A stretch of 64,000 nt of DNA from Mytilinidion resinicola (GCF_010093595.1 NW_022985459.1:1-64000), one strand, 5' to 3'. Shown: positions 34,660 through 49,500, numbered from the stretch's first letter. The notes: generated from the sequence alone by a model not told the origin. A program made the numbers and translations.

Positions 34660-37600
34660 ACGTAGGTGGCAAGCGAGTCGCGCAGGCAAGCGAGTCGCGC
34701 ACTCTTTAACTTTTTTGCAACGCGACACCTTATAACTTAACAACGCATAGAAATACTAGTAGTATAGTAGCTCTGCAGGATTAGATAGTATCTAGAGTAC
34801 GTTTCTCACACGTTCGTAAGTTATGCCCAGGCTGTCTACAAAGCTTACAGCGCGCTAAGGCCTGCCGGCTAACACCTAATTACGCGTTGCCTTAACGCGT
34901 TTCACTCTCTAGCTACTGCTTAACGTCCCTTTAAGCAATAATATCCTCTTCTTCTACCTTTATTAAGGTGCTTTACTTCTAGATCTATTTCCTTTTGTAT
35001 TATTTACGCCTTATAGCGGTCTTATTTACCTTCTTAAGTCTAGAAACGCGATTGCGCATTAATACTAGCTTATAGCCTATTACCTTACCGCCCCTTTAAA
35101 GCTAATTAAGTAACTAGATAATTAATATAGAAGAAAAATCCTAATACTTCTATATCTAATTATAAATTAAGATTAATTAAGACCCTAGCTTATATATATT
35201 ACTTAGTATTTTTAATTCCTATAGGGTAATATCTATAGTAATAGGGGTAGGCGTCTAAAGCCTAATATTAAACTATAATAGTACCTTATCTAAATTATAT
35301 AGGATTAGGCTAGCGCCTTAAAAGCTTATATAGATATTATTTTTTATAAATAACGCGTTAAAGGCGGCTTTAAAGGCTAGTAAAAACTTAAGCTTAGTAA
35401 TATAGTTAATATAGTTATATACTAGGCTATTAACCTAATACCTATACGCGCGCTTTAATAGTAAAAAGCAACCTATATTAAGTAGCTATAGAAAGTGCAA
35501 TAAATATACTAGTATATAAAAATTATAGATATTATTCTTTCTATAAATAGCTTAGAACTTAAGCAATTTATAGCTTTTATAGCTATCTAGAATTAATAGC
35601 CGGCGTACGCCTACTATCCTCCCTTTTATATACTTATTAAAGTGCCGTAGCTATATAATACTAAGCTTATTTATTATTTAGCTATTATTACTTACTAAAA
35701 TAGCCTAATTACTAGGTATATTATTATCCTAATACTAGGTAGAAAGGTAGTACTTAGCTATAAAGATAATAAATAGCAGGATTACCTATTATTATTATTA
35801 TTATTATTAGGTTTTATTAGGCCGATTTAGCTCCTATTAGGGTTTATACGGCAGTACTATCTAGGTTTTATTTATAAGGGGAAACTGTTCGCTTTATAAC
35901 GGTTAGGTAAAAACCTTGTTTTCTATAGTATATAACGCCTTACGTTCCTTTTATATCTGCGCAGCTGTAGGGGACGCGTGGCAGCTCTATAAGTATTACT
36001 ACGGAGTAAGCTATTTTAATATATTCTTTAGAATTAATCCGGTGTCCGTAGGCTCTAGGTTCCAGGGTTATACGGTGTTTAGAAGGTTAGTAAGGTCCGG
36101 GGTCCGCGTTAGGGCGCGCGTGCCCTTACTGTACACGCGTGCCCTTTTTCTTAAAAGCCGAGGTATTAAATTAAAGGATAATAGGAAATTAGGGGGGTTG
36201 CCCTATTACGGGCGTGCCTGTAGCTATGCAATATACGTATATACGTATAGTTCTATTCTTAGGGCGTGGCTATATAAGTCGGCTAGCTGTATAGCTAGCT
36301 TTTCCGTTGCTATTTCTCTAGCTATAAAAAGGTAGGGTAGAAGGTCTATCTAGTATAGGAACTATTATAAAACGGCCTTATTTCCCTTATAGTCTTTATA
36401 TAGCTGTATATATATTCTTATTTTAGCCTTAAAAAATATATTACTTTTGCTATTATAGTATTATTTACAGTATATTACTACGTGCTTTAGAGACTATAGT
36501 ATATACCTATAGAGGTATATAGGTAAAGGGTAATTAGGCACCCTTATATAGTGCAGGTATATATTAAGCCCTATATATTCCGTTTATAGAAGCGTAATAA
36601 TTAAGCTTTCTACTTTTATAAGCTTATAGTATTTAGTTGCCTAATTTTTATTCTATTTTATATTAAGGGCCGGTATAGAAAAGCTCCTTTATTTCTTTCT
36701 ATAGGCCTTCTATTTATTCCTCTACTTTTCCTTATATACTTCCTATATTACTCCTTATTTTAAAAGCTTATATAAGTTATTTAACTACTTTTTATACCTT
36801 AGGGCTAGTGCTATAGCCTTAACCGCAAGCCTCTTTAGTATATTACGCCGGCTCGGCTTATATTTAGGCGTTTTCCTAGGCTTATAGTATTTCTTAATAG
36901 TATTTCTAATAGTATAGTATATAGTTTTAATATACTCTCTAGCCTAGCCTGCGCGCATATAGTCCGCGTACGCTACCGCGAGTTCCTCTAGCTTAAGCCT
37001 TAGAGGGGGGCAAAAGGTCTTATGTTTAAGCGTCTTAATATCTGTTATTTTATACGCCCCTGTAATAGTATAAAGGCAGTAGTTCTAGGCTATTTTAAGT
37101 TATTTAATTTTTACTTTGCTAATTTATTTCTTTATACCTAGTATTAGAAACTAAGTAGTGTACCTATATATAAGAACCGGCCTAATAACTACTAAGTATA
37201 TATACTATGCTTTTTAGAAGCTTACGCCCTATATTAATACTATTAGCCGTGTAAGGGCTTCTATCTATACTATAGCCTTTTCCTTTATAATACGTATATA
37301 CGGGCCCTATTTAAATTTAGAGTCTACCTAGACTTTAAGCATATAAAGCTCTATAATTAGGCCCTTTATAAAGCCCTAGATATTTACTATAGCCTTTATA
37401 TTTACTGTATTTAAACGGCGCCTCGTAAAGTATATAAGGTAATACTTATCCGGGGCAAATACTATACTATACTTCTTCGCCCACTTTATATACTATACGT
37501 GCGCACTTTTAATTACCCTGTAGTTCTCTTCTATACTTCTACTAAATATAAGGATATTAGTGTTGTTTATAAACCTATAGGCTGTTATATTACCTTTTTA

Positions 37601-40600
37601 TAGTGCCGGCAGGAGCGTGCTTATAAAGAATAAAAAAAGGATTAGTAAAAGTAAAAATCCTTATAGTATGCCTATATTAACTAGGATAGTTTTAGTAATA
37701 TATCTTCTAATAGAAAGTTTTATAGTTCGGTTCTATAGAAATAATTCTATAAATTAGACTATCTATTCTAGTATATATTAGACCTATAGGTTGTATATTA
37801 TTCTTTTATAAAATACTTTATTAAAGGCCTCTAAAATATCTAGGCTAAAAAGAAAAGTAATAAGGTAAGAGTTGCCCTTTTATATAGTTTATATTTATTC
37901 TATAAGAAGTTCTAGTACTGTTTATATAGATTGTTTAGGCCTTATACCTATTTAGCTTAGTAGGAGCATGCCTTTTTCCTCTGCTATTTTAGATAGTTTT
38001 CGTGCTATAATATATTTAAGTAGCTTACCTACTATTTCTAGCAGCGTAATTAGCCTATACAACTTTACTATATTATAGGACGCTTTCTAAGGCTTATATA
38101 GCACTACGGTAATTAATTCTTTATACGGCCGTGGGTAGTGCCCTATATATACGCACCTAGTAAAGAACCTAGCCAGCGTTAGTACTAGCTACGTTTCGTA
38201 TTTTTTAAAAATCCTGTTAGTTATCTTTATAATACCCGGGGCCTTATCCGGGGCTATTTCTATTAGCGCGGAGAGGACGTCTTCTACTATAACATTTTAT
38301 AAGAACTTATATAGCTCTAGGTATTAGTATTTTTTAATATTAGAGAGGTCTGCCTTTATAGGGGGTAGGAAAAACTATTTTATAAGTATTTAGGCCTTAG
38401 TTTTATTATCTATATAAAGCGTTGCGTTATTAGGCCGTAAAAAAAAGGGAAATTAAGGCGGTGGCCGTGGTTCCTTTCTAATAGTTCTGCCCTATTTAGC
38501 TAGCTTTTATACGCCTTTCGAATCTAATATAATTTTATCTACTGCGCGGCGCTATACTTTTATACTCTCTTTGCGTATAGCCCTCTTCTTTCTATTATAC
38601 TATACTTTATACAAAATCTAGTCCTCTACTATTCTTAATAAGCGCTAGGTTCTATAGGCCCGCCTTATCTCCTATACTTTCTTAGTGCACTCTATTAACT
38701 ATATAGGTAATACTTATTTTAACGGCTTTATAAGTAGTATAGTTTTATTTATTATAGCTTATATATACTTATATAGGCGGTGTGCAAATATATTAAGATC
38801 TTCCTCTATCTCCTGCAGGTTATTCTAAGTTTCTAGCTTATCTAGCTATATTACTAGGTTCTTTTATACTTTTTTCTATACTATATCCTTCTACAGCCTA
38901 CGCTATAGGGGTTTAGCTACCTTTAGTAGTAAGATATTAAACTCCGTGTATATAGGCCGGTAATTAGAGTCGCAGTTCTATTCCTTTTATACTATAGAGG
39001 AAATTATTTATTCTATTAGCTACCCTATTATAAATATAAGGTTAATTATAGACTATAATATTCCTTTTACCTATATTTCTAGCCCTTCCTCTATAGCTAG
39101 GTCTATACCTGCTTTGCGCGTAATATAGAGGAGCTCTTCTACTTACTCCTTAATTTATATAACTTAAACTCCTCTCTATAGCAGATAGTATAGGTTTATA
39201 TCTCCGATAAAAATATATTCCGCTTTAGTATTATTTAGCAGTAGAGGTAGTTCCTGTATAATACTATTAGAGTTCGGGTTATAGATATTATAAATATAGA
39301 TCCTTTTTTCCTCTGCGTAAAAAAAAAGGGTGTTAAGATCTAGTAAGTAGTATATAACCGACTACTTATTAATATCTAGTTATTTATTAATATATATATA
39401 GGCTTTTATATATTCCTCTCCTATATACAGTAGATAGTATAACTTTGTTATATATATTATATATACTATATACCCCTGCCTCTGCCCGCGTAGGTTCCTC
39501 TATAGTTCTTATATAGCTAGTATTATAAGTTGCGGGCTAGCGTTCTCCGCCTTTTTAAGGAACTTTTTCTAGGTTATTAAGTTCTTATAGATATTATACT
39601 GTATAATAGTAAGGTTGTTTAGTTATTCTAATATTAGCTTATCTTAGTGTTCTCTTATTATTTCTTAGCTTGCCCGTTATCTACCTAGGTTTTTTACTTA
39701 GTATAAATCTATTAGTTGGCTAAGTTGTTTTATAATAATAGTATTTAAACCTCTCCGCTTAATATTAGCCAATCGCTTCTACTATACGTGGTTTATATAG
39801 CTAGCTGTAATAATACTTCCGGCAGCGTAGCTAATTAGTTAGGTCGCGTAAATTAGGCAAGCTGCGTTCTACTTCCGATTTTAAATACCTTATTAATAGC
39901 AGGCTGGTTCTTATCCGCTATAAGCACCTTCTTTAGCCGCCTAGGTTTAGGTTTCTTTAAAGGTGCAGGTATAGTAGAAGCCGTGGATGCTATAGAGTTT
40001 ATAGAGGAGGGCTTCTCTGCTTATATCTTAAACTCCTCTATATATTACACCCTCTTTTTTAGAGCTATTTTCTTTACGTGCTATTATTTATTATATAACT
40101 GCGCTTAGAATATATATAGTTTATTGCGCTCTATAGTATATTAGTATAGTATTATCTATTTCTTATTAAGGGCCCTTTACTAGGCCCCCTTTTAAACAGT
40201 ATATTCGGCACTATATAACGGGTGGTTTTTGTTGCAGTTTGCGTATTTCTTAATAGTCTTATCCGGGCACACTTTTATATCGTGCTCGCCTATATATACT
40301 ACGCATTTAACGTTCTTTTTACAGTATCTTACAACGTGCCTATAGCCCTAGTAGTTAAAGCACTATATAGCTATAAATCCTGCCTTATACCTTAAGGCGT
40401 TAAGTATATAGCCTTCCTAAGCAATACTATTATTAATAGCGTTATTTGCTATTGCTTTTATTTATACGCCTATAATAGCTAAGCTTGTATACTATACTAG
40501 GTTTACCTGCGCCGCGGTAATAGCTGCCTTATTCTTCTATATAATTTTATTAATTATAAGTTCTAGGTTATAGGTTGCGTTGTTTTCTATTATATTTTTC

Positions 40601-42255
40601 CGTAGACTCGGGTTGTTAAGGTCTATCTTCTTAGGCACGCTGTGTACTTTAATAAGCACTATAAGCGTGCGTATAGTAGTAGAGAAGCCTAGAATAAGAA
40701 CCTAATTTTTCTTCTTTAGAAGGGCGTTTTTTAATAGCTTATCCGCAACAATTGCCTTAATATCACCACTTTATAGCTTTCTAATACCGCTAATCTTTAT
40801 AGTTTCCGGCTCTCCCGCTGCTTATAGCTTTTTTATAATATAGTTGTTTATATATATTGCGTTAGCTGCTTACTAGGCGTTGTTTTCGATATAGATATTA
40901 ATTTTATAGAAGTTGTTTATTGCATCCTGTCCAATTCTCGCATTCTGTCCAATTTATATAGCTTACCTAATTTGTATTACTATTAGGGCCCTTACTGCTG
41001 CAGCTGCGTATACCTTATTTCCTTAAGCTTTTAGCTCGCTAATACTCTTTCTTATATTTTTTATCTCCTTTATTAGTTTCTTCTATAGTATATCCTTCTA
41101 TTTATCTATAGTTCTCTATATATAGTAGAGTTTTTCCTTAGTATTTATAAGTTCGAAGAACGCGTTATTAATACACGCGACTATAGCCTAAAGAAAATCT
41201 ATACTAATAGTATTAAGGGGCTAACTCTATAGGGCGCTTTATATTTATTATACTTTGTTAAGTGCGCTTACAACGCTTCTATACGTGTTAAAAAGGGGCT
41301 TTTAGTTGTATTATTGTTATAGGTATTGTTATTATTATTATTACGAGTATAATCTAAGGTTAGAGGTTGCGGGAAAGATTTAACCTACTATAACACTACT
41401 ACTACTACCCGGAGGGCTTTATAATTGCGTATAATTGCTCTAAGTGCCTTAAAAAGCCTATTAGAACTCCCTTTAGCTTCGATTTCCAACGGCTTATTAG
41501 GATAACTGCATCGTGTTTTTACAGGATTACCTACCTAGCAGTATTAATTCCCTAGATAACTATAGCCTACTTATAATTACTAAGCTATATCGCTTTTAGT
41601 TAGCTGCGCCTTTTAAAGCCTATAATAATAAACTATAATAATATCCTGCTAAATAGAAAGCTAGTTTTATTAAAATTATAAGTATTTTTATTATAAATAC
41701 TATATATAGCTTTAGTGCGCGCTACTAGGTTAAACTAGCCTATAATAATTATAGGATTTTTATATAGGGCCCTCTGCTAGTTATATAGCTAATTAAATTA
41801 TATTTTAAGGCTAGGTATCTAGTTAATAAAGTTCCTTAGCTACTTCTAGCTAACCTAGCTAGCACTGCGCTTAGTAAGTAGTATATTTACTATATCGCGT
41901 ATAGTATTAAAAGTAGGCGTAAACCTATATATATTTAGGTTTAGTATATATCTAATAATTACCTTTTTTTTAATTATAGTAAGTTTCTTTAAGTTAGGTT
42001 TATAATCGCGTCGTGTAGGCTTTCCAGCGCGTCGGTTCCGTAGTATAGATTTAGGGATATTATATAGTAATATAGTATACTATATACTAGGAATCTATAT
42101 AAAATTAATAGATAAAATAGTAAGGAAAAGGTTTTCTTTATTATATAGTAATAGATTTATTATTAGTAGAGCTATTATAGTTAATAAAGGTCGTATTATA
42201 AAAAGTTAAAAAGTACGCGACTTACTTACCTACGCAACTCGCTTACCACCTATAT
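34660..42255 (-). mobile_element. Fot1/pogo DNA transposon 1, split by a LINE
   Basis: Terminal inverted repeats begin ACGTAGGTGGCAAGCGAG at the left and a mutated ATATAGGTGGTAAGCGAG at the right, each next to a TA dinucleotide. Minus-strand translation gives the transposase through RIP stops. The N-terminal half (KNPIIIIGWFN, YNFNKTSFL, QLGNREWATV-like) lies at about 41890-41534, and the DDE part (LLILDSYKSYKL, LLNIGCFLLLKRAY) at about 35720-35330. A C-terminal CCHC knuckle (CKLCRQPGHNLRTC) lies near 34850. The two halves rejoin in frame when 35789-41521 and one copy of the duplicated site are removed. Two adjacent copies of GGCAAGCGAGTCGCGC sit just inside the left end, probably transposase binding sites. 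Confidence 0.85.
35789..41521 (-). mobile_element. Tad1-like LINE inserted in Fot1 element 1
   Basis: About 5.73 kb, minus strand, flanked by a perfect 12 bp duplication (CAGGATTACCTA at 35777-35788 and 41522-41533). ORF1 ends with successive zinc knuckles (a CKKNVKCVVYIGEHDIKVCP-like region, about 40380-40210). An apurinic endonuclease domain lies at about 39640-38900 (GDINL motif). Reverse transcriptase lies at about 38250-37620, with SYRPIALL, SLDILEAF and GIPQG blocks visible through stops. The 3' end carries a (TAA)n tail (35789-35808). RIP is heavy except in the last few hundred bases (35930-36330), where an open frame of 139 codons survives by chance. A truncated relative lies at 7040-7765. 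Confidence 0.85.
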
Positions 42256-43007
42256 TAACTTAACGTAGTTAGTAAGCTAGTAGGCTATATAAGCTAGTAG
42301 GCTACCCTACTAAAATTGTAAAACTCGCGACGCGTTATATAACTATAACTTTAATAGCCACCCTATAATAAAAAAATCCCCTTTTTTAGAAAAGTAGAAT
42401 TCTTTTATCTATTAATACCTATAAATAAGACTAATTTATAAGTTTCTAAAAGGCTACTAGTATATATAATATACCCTAATCTATAGCCTAATAATAGTAG
42501 AAAGGAATTATACTATAATACGGTTATATTGCGTTAAATCGCCGTTTTATACTAGTATAAGAAAATATCCTTAAGTAATAGATTCTATTAATAGATTAAC
42601 GTAGTATACTACTAAAAATTGCAGTTATATAGTAGATAGCTAGTATTTTAGCTACGCAGCGCGATAGATCTACTACTATATAACCTATTAGTAAGAAATA
42701 GGTATATAACTTTATTAAGCGCTATAATAAACTATAATCTAAATTTAATTGTAAGTATAACTACTAGCGTGCTAAATATAAAGATCCTATACTTATTTAG
42801 GGCTAGTTTAAACGCGTTTAAAATATAAAAATATAATATAGGATTCTAGATAATAATACCTAGAATTTTAATTAGGTAATTAAAAATAGGTTATAATTAT
42901 TAAGTGTATTAATATATTAGGGGGTGTAATTCTACTACTTATTATTTTTAAGGTAGTAATATACTAGGCTGCCTAGTATAAGGATAATATTATACTATAT
43001 ATATAAC

Positions 43008-43535
43008 GGGTCGTTTTTTTTATACCTTCTACGTGTTTTATACTAAGGCAGGGTATAGGTAAGTTATTATCGGGGTGTAATAGTTTTTAAAAGGTAAGGT
43101 AATAATTAATTAAGGTTTAAAACGGGGTTATTACTTCTAATAGGTAGTATTAAAGTCTTAAGTTAAATATAAGGTTTCTATTTATATAAAGGAGCGTCCC
43201 TTTATATAAAAGCTCTGTTCTAAAAAACCTTTTACTTATATAGCTCGCTCTTAAGCCGGGCAAGCCTATTTTTCTTAGCCTGCTCTTCTATAAGTTCCTT
43301 AAGCCAGCTTATTCCTACTTGCTAGGAGCTTAATAAGCTATTATATAACTCTGTCCTTATAATATCCTATTTTTAGATCGTTTCTATCTACTAGTAGTCT
43401 ATAGAGGAATCTAGAATCCCTATACGTTCTATATATAACCCTTTTAGTTCTATAACCTAGTTCTTTATAATTAGTTTAATTTGCTTACTTATCTCTATAA
43501 GTGCAGCTACGCTTAGGTGGTTTATATTATAGGTT
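43008..43535 (-). repeat. 3' LTR of the Gypsy element
   Basis: Pairs base for base with 50171-50698. This copy is consistently the more mutated one: C in the right LTR is T here and G is A, in both CpG and CpA/TpG contexts, with only rare changes in the other direction. Confidence 0.9.
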
Positions 43536-46500
43536 ATAATACTTGCTTCCCCCTCTAAAACTTTCGGCCCGAAAGTACTTCTATAGTAGGGTTTTAGATA
43601 AGTAGCTAGTAATACCCCGTTTATTAGGTTATTATTATACTACTCTATTTCTTTTTTTACTATATCTAACGTATTAAAAGCTAAAAAGTGCGAAAACTGT
43701 TTTATACTTACCTTTTATATTAATAACGTTAGTGTAAAAATAGTTTCTTATTCCTATTGCCTATTTTACAACCTTCCTTATATTATTTTATAAGCTAACT
43801 TAAACTGTTATTTAGAGTGCGTGCGCGTATAGTAAGCGCGTTGCAATATAAGTAGTACCTTAGCCGCGGATTATAAGTCGGCGTGGTTTCTTACTATTCT
43901 TATTATCGCTAAGTTTTCCAGGGCGAAAACTGTTTTATAAGGAAGAGCGGTTGCGCGCGGAGAAATCCGCTGCTTATACTGCTTTTCAGGCTACTATAGC
44001 GAAGATTAAGCGTTTAGAGTTTTAAAAGGAGCTACTCTATTATTATAGTAATAAAATGCTTTAGCGTGGTCTAGAGTTCTTTAAAAAACTTAAGAAAGTA
44101 AATTAGAAGGAGGCTAAGTAGAAAGAATAAGAGCGTGCCGGGCAGGAAGACTTGCCTTCTGCCTTAAGAACTATTAGGTACTTTTTTTTCTTTTTAGGTA
44201 TACTGGGCACTGCTAGCCGTCTATTCTATTGCTATATATTCTAATTATATAGTAGTAGTATTCCTTCTCCGGGTTTCTTTAATCCTTTCTAGTTAGACAG
44301 TGCGCTATTACCGTTTTTCTAGGCTGTTCCGAATTCTGGCGGTAAAACTGCTGCAGGAGTTCCTAATAATTCGCCAATTTCTTAACCGGTTCCTATATAT
44401 TTTTAGAGGTGCTGTATCCTTTCTACTTAATTAGGTACTTCTTTCGCTAATTGCTTTATCGGGAATCTAGGATTTGCTCGACCTTATATTTATTATTATT
44501 ATTAACCTCTATATTATTTTCTAGCTTAGCGTTCGGTGGTACAGGTTCTAGTAGCGATATATAGAAAACCGGGTGTATTTTTATCCTATTAGGTAGCCTA
44601 AGCTTGTAGTTTACTAGGCTAATAACGTCCTGTATTTTAAATAGTCTAATTTTAATATAGTTTAACTTTATACTTAGTTGTTTTATCTTAATATTTTTGC
44701 GGAGTAGGTAGACTTTATCTCCCCTCTTAAAGGTTAGTGCAACACTCCGGTGTTAGTTATAATATCTTGCTAACCTTAGTATTAGAAATTAGATGTTTAT
44801 TAAGAGCTACCTTTATAACTTTTTAATATTTTCGACTAATAGCAGTGCTCTTTAGGCTCTTATACTATTAAGTTAGGGTTTTTAATACGCCTCTAGATCG
44901 AAACTGTAGTTTATAAAAAAGGGTAATACCTTTATTAACTCTGTAGATATACTATTATAGGCGAACTAGGCTATTAGTAGTAGTAATACCTAATTATCCT
45001 GCCTGTAATTAATATAGTATTATAGGTACTGTTCTAAAGTCTAATTAAGCCTTTCCGTTTGCCCGTCCGTTTAAGGGTAAAACGCCGTGGAAAGCTTATG
45101 CTTTATCCCTAGTTGTGCGGTAAGGGTCTGCTAGAATTTTAATATAAAGAGCTTGTCTCGGTCTGAAATTATCTTCTATAGTAGCCCGTAATTACTAATA
45201 ATATACTTTAAGAAAGCGTAGGCCAGATCTTCTACTATTAATACTTCTTAGTAAAGGATAAAGTATATATATTTAGTTAGTCGGTCCGTAACTACTAATA
45301 TTATATTGTACTTTATACCTATTATAGGTTTAATAGACTGTAGTAGCTTAACTATAAAGTCCTATATAATAGATTTCTATGCTTTTTCCGGTGTAAAGGG
45401 ACTTTTTATTAGTCTGTACAGTGCGTGTTATACCGACTTATTCTTTATACACTTATATTCGTGTACAATTTTCTCCGTAAGTTTCCGAAGTCCGGGGAAA
45501 TAGAATATTCTTGCAATTCTTTCCTATATCTTTTCCACTTCCTAGTGCCCGTGTACTAGTATACTATAGAATTCCTTAATAAGCTCTTTTTATAAGGTTT
45601 TAGGTATAAATATCTTATCCTGTAAGGTGATAATACTATTTTAGATTTTTCCGCGTTCCTGGTTTATAGGCTCTAGGCGCAAGCTCTGCTAGTTATAACC
45701 TGCTAAATCCCGGCTTTCTTAATCTACCTTCTATACTGCCTTAATTTATCTATACTACTTATTATCCTCGGACCTGTAAGCAACTGCTGCTTATATATAG
45801 TTAAATTTAAGGGTTCCCGGACTAGTTTCCTTAAGTATAGGTTGCCTGGTTTTCTCGGCTTTTTCTATATAGTCCGGCCTTCTGCTTAGTGCGTCTATAT
45901 AAGCGTTTTTAGATCCCTTTCGGTATATAATCTTAAAATTAAAGGTTTCTAGCTTTTCTAACCATTTTTTCTATCTTCTATTTAACTCCTTAGTTATAGT
46001 AAAGTATATTAGATTTTTATAGTCTATATATACCTATACTGTGTATACTACCCCTTTAAGGTAAACTTTCCACTATTTAAATACTTCTATTATAGCTAAC
46101 AGTTCCTTATTATAGATATTATAGTTTAGCTTAGCTATACTTAGCTTTTATAAGTAGAACGCTATAGAATGCAGTTTCCCTTATTCGTCTAGTTAGTTAA
46201 GTATTGCTTCTACTGCCTTATCCAACGTATTACTTTTAATAGTAACTGGTTTCTATAGGTTAAAGATTGCTAATACTAGTTTTAAAGTAAACCGTGCTTT
46301 TAACCTATTAAATACACCCTATATTTCTAGGGTCTATCTGTATTTAATATCTTTCTTAGTAAGTTCTGTAAATAGCTCTGCAATTTTCAAGTAGCCCTTA
46401 ATAAACTGCCTATAGTAATTGGCTAACCCTAGGAATAACTATAGTTCCTTTAAATTCGCGGGCTCTGGCTATTTTTAGATAGAGAATACCTTACCTTCTT

Positions 46501-49500
46501 CTATTTTAATCTGTCCTGGACTAATAATATATTCTAGGAATCCGACTTTCTGCCTATAGAACTCGCACTTATCCGGGTTTACTATAAAATTGTATTCTTT
46601 AAGTCTTTTAAGTACCTTTTGCACGTATATTTTATATTTGCTTAGTGTTTCTAAGTATATAAGGATATTATTAAGGTATACTACTGTAAACCGATCTAGG
46701 TAGCCTCTTAACGCTAAGTTAACTACTGCCTAGAATATTGCTAGCGCATTAGTAAGCCTAAATAGTATTACTGTATACTTAAAGTGTCTATATTAAGTTC
46801 TAAAAGCCGTTTTCTACTCTTCTCCTTTTCTTATCTAAATTAAATAGTATCCTTTATATAGGTCTAACTTTATAAAGTACTTAGCCTTATATAGTCGGTT
46901 TTTAAGCTCGGAGATTAAAGGTAATAGATAGCGGTTTTTAATCGTAATCTTGTTTAGTTATCTATAGTCCACGCAAAGGTATAGCTTACTATTTACCTTT
47001 AGAACGAATATTATAGGGTAACCTGCAGGCGATTCTAATAGTCTAATAAATCCTCGCTTTAGGTTTTTTTCTAGGTATTCTTCCAGCACTTCCAGCTTAT
47101 TCTAGGCTAGTAAATAGATTAGTCTAAACTGCGGTTATTTGCCTAGTACTAGGGGAATATAGTAATCCTAAGGTTAGTGCTTTAGTAATATATTCTAAAC
47201 CTTTTCTATAAAAATTCCTTTAAATTTATTGTATTCTTCTGGCACAACTAGTGCTTTTACTACCTCGGCTAGCTGCCGGCTGCTTAGGGGTCTAGGCTAC
47301 TATTAGCTTGCTGCCCTGTCTTCTCTTTAGGCTTTTTTACCTCTTAAGATATCTATATTAATATTTTATTTTTACTTAGGCTTATTCTAGTATAGGGTGC
47401 CCTTTAGTCCGCTTTCCGATTAAATTCTTACTTTACTAGACTTCTAATTAACTTAGGGGTTATACTGCTTTAGCTATAGTATACCTAAGATTATATTATA
47501 TTTTACCGTGTTAGTTATATCTATGCTAATAGTTTCTCTATATTTTTTAATTTATATAACACCTAGTCGAGTTTCTATAGTTACCTACCTATTACTATAT
47601 TACACGGGTGTGCTATCTACTATATATAGTCTATAAGGTCTATTTTTCTATTACTAGGGGATCCGGTTTCTTCTAATAAAGTTGTAGGATATAAAATTTC
47701 CTTACACGCTACTGTTTAGCAGTGCTTTTACCGGGTTCCTACTAATTTTAACTAATAGAATTACGTGTCTATAGTTCTAAATAGGAATAGAGTTAGGCTG
47801 CGTTGCTAGGTTCCTTCCTTTTTTTATAATATAGGTTTTTCCTACCAGAGTAGCAATAGTTGCGGTTTACGTTCCTTTGTCTTTAGCTGCTCTGTAGGAC
47901 CTTATTCTTAGCTGCTCTAGCCGTCCTGCTGCTTAAGCGCCTGCTCGTTTTTTAGCTATTTTTATAGCTAATAGTTCGCGTGTTTTATTTTGCAATATAC
48001 TAGATATAAGTCCTAGTAGTATATCCGCCAGTTTTTGCCTTTTCTATATTCTATTAGGTACTAAGGGTCTATAACTATAGTAGCTACTTCTATAAGTTTG
48101 TCTTTTTTACCTATAATATAGTGCTCTGTTTCCTTAAACAGTACTAGTTGCGTAATAATATAATATTTTATCCGATATAGGTACTATCCTTAATATTTTT
48201 TATATATTATATGCTCGTCGCATTTATCTTTAATATAAGATACCTAAGATATCTATCTATAAAGTAGGTGGTTTCTATCTAGCCGTTTATCTTTCTTATT
48301 ATAGACGCCTATTTTACTAATAGGGTGTAAGGCTTTATAGATCTCGATCTCGGTTTGCCTTCTATATAGCTTTAGCAGTTCTTACTCTAGCCCTATACTA
48401 AATTCGCTGTTGCTAGACTACTTTTCTAGTTTACGATCTTTATTACTATTATAGTATTCTTTACTATTCTTAATAAGTAATTTATTATCTAGTTCTTACT
48501 AAATATTGCGGCTTAGGCCTTCTAATATATCTAATCCTGCGCAGGTTCCTGCGCTAATAGTTGCTGTTAATATTCCTGCAGCTATAGCTATTTTTACTTC
48601 CTCTTCTCTGGCAAGCTGTTCTATAACTCTTCCTATAGCTCTTAGGAATTAGTAACTAGCTAGTGCTCTTAGCTCTGCGCCCGCTGTAGCGTTTTTAGCC
48701 TTTTGCGCTTCTCGTTCTTTATTAAAGCATGCGAGAATTTCTCTTACGCTCTGTTCGTACGTAGCTATAACTCTATTAACCTATACTTCTATATTTAGTA
48801 ACTCGGCCTTGCTGTTGTCTAGTAGCTTAGGTATATTAGTTTAGGGTTCTAATCGCGGTTTAATTATCTAGAACGCTTTATCCGTTTCTAATAGGTAGTT
48901 AATCTCTATACTCTTAACTTCTATATTAGCGTAGTAGTTGTCTATAGGGTTGCTATTATACTCTTCGTTTCTTATTATAGCAATAGTATATCCCTTTATC
49001 CTCTGTATTAAATAGTACCTTATTACCTGCTTATCTAACTAATAGGTAAAGCAGTTATTATTATAGCACGCAGTCTATAATATAGAATTATAGCGGTTTA
49101 TATTCGGCTTTACTATAACTGCTGCTGTTTAGGTGTTCCTAGAGCACTTGTTTGCAAAGTATTCCTACTCTCCGCATAATAGGCATGCGCTGTTGCATTT
49201 TCTTTCTTACCTTTCTTTATCGGTAATTGGTTTACCCTTTTAGTTATTGTATTATTTTATAATATTAATCTCTATACAATCTCTATAGTTGCGGTTAGTT
49301 ACTTTTAGCTTTGGTCTAGCTAGTTAGGCGTAAGAATAAAGTTCTCTTTTATCTGCCCGTTCTAGTCGTCGCTCGTGCTGTTAACTATTAATTCGTATTG
49401 CTATTTCCTCGAGTTTATAGAGTATTAAAGGCCTTTCGCCTTATATAATTTTGTTTTTAATATCTTCTTTAAGACCTCTATAGTATTATACTTGCAGAGC

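Noticed and set aside
35916..36335. A 139-codon plus-strand open frame in the AT-rich block
   Set aside because: It is antisense to the LINE 3' end, has no domain, and its counterpart at 7040-7765 has no open frame. It is a by-product of a low-mutation patch.
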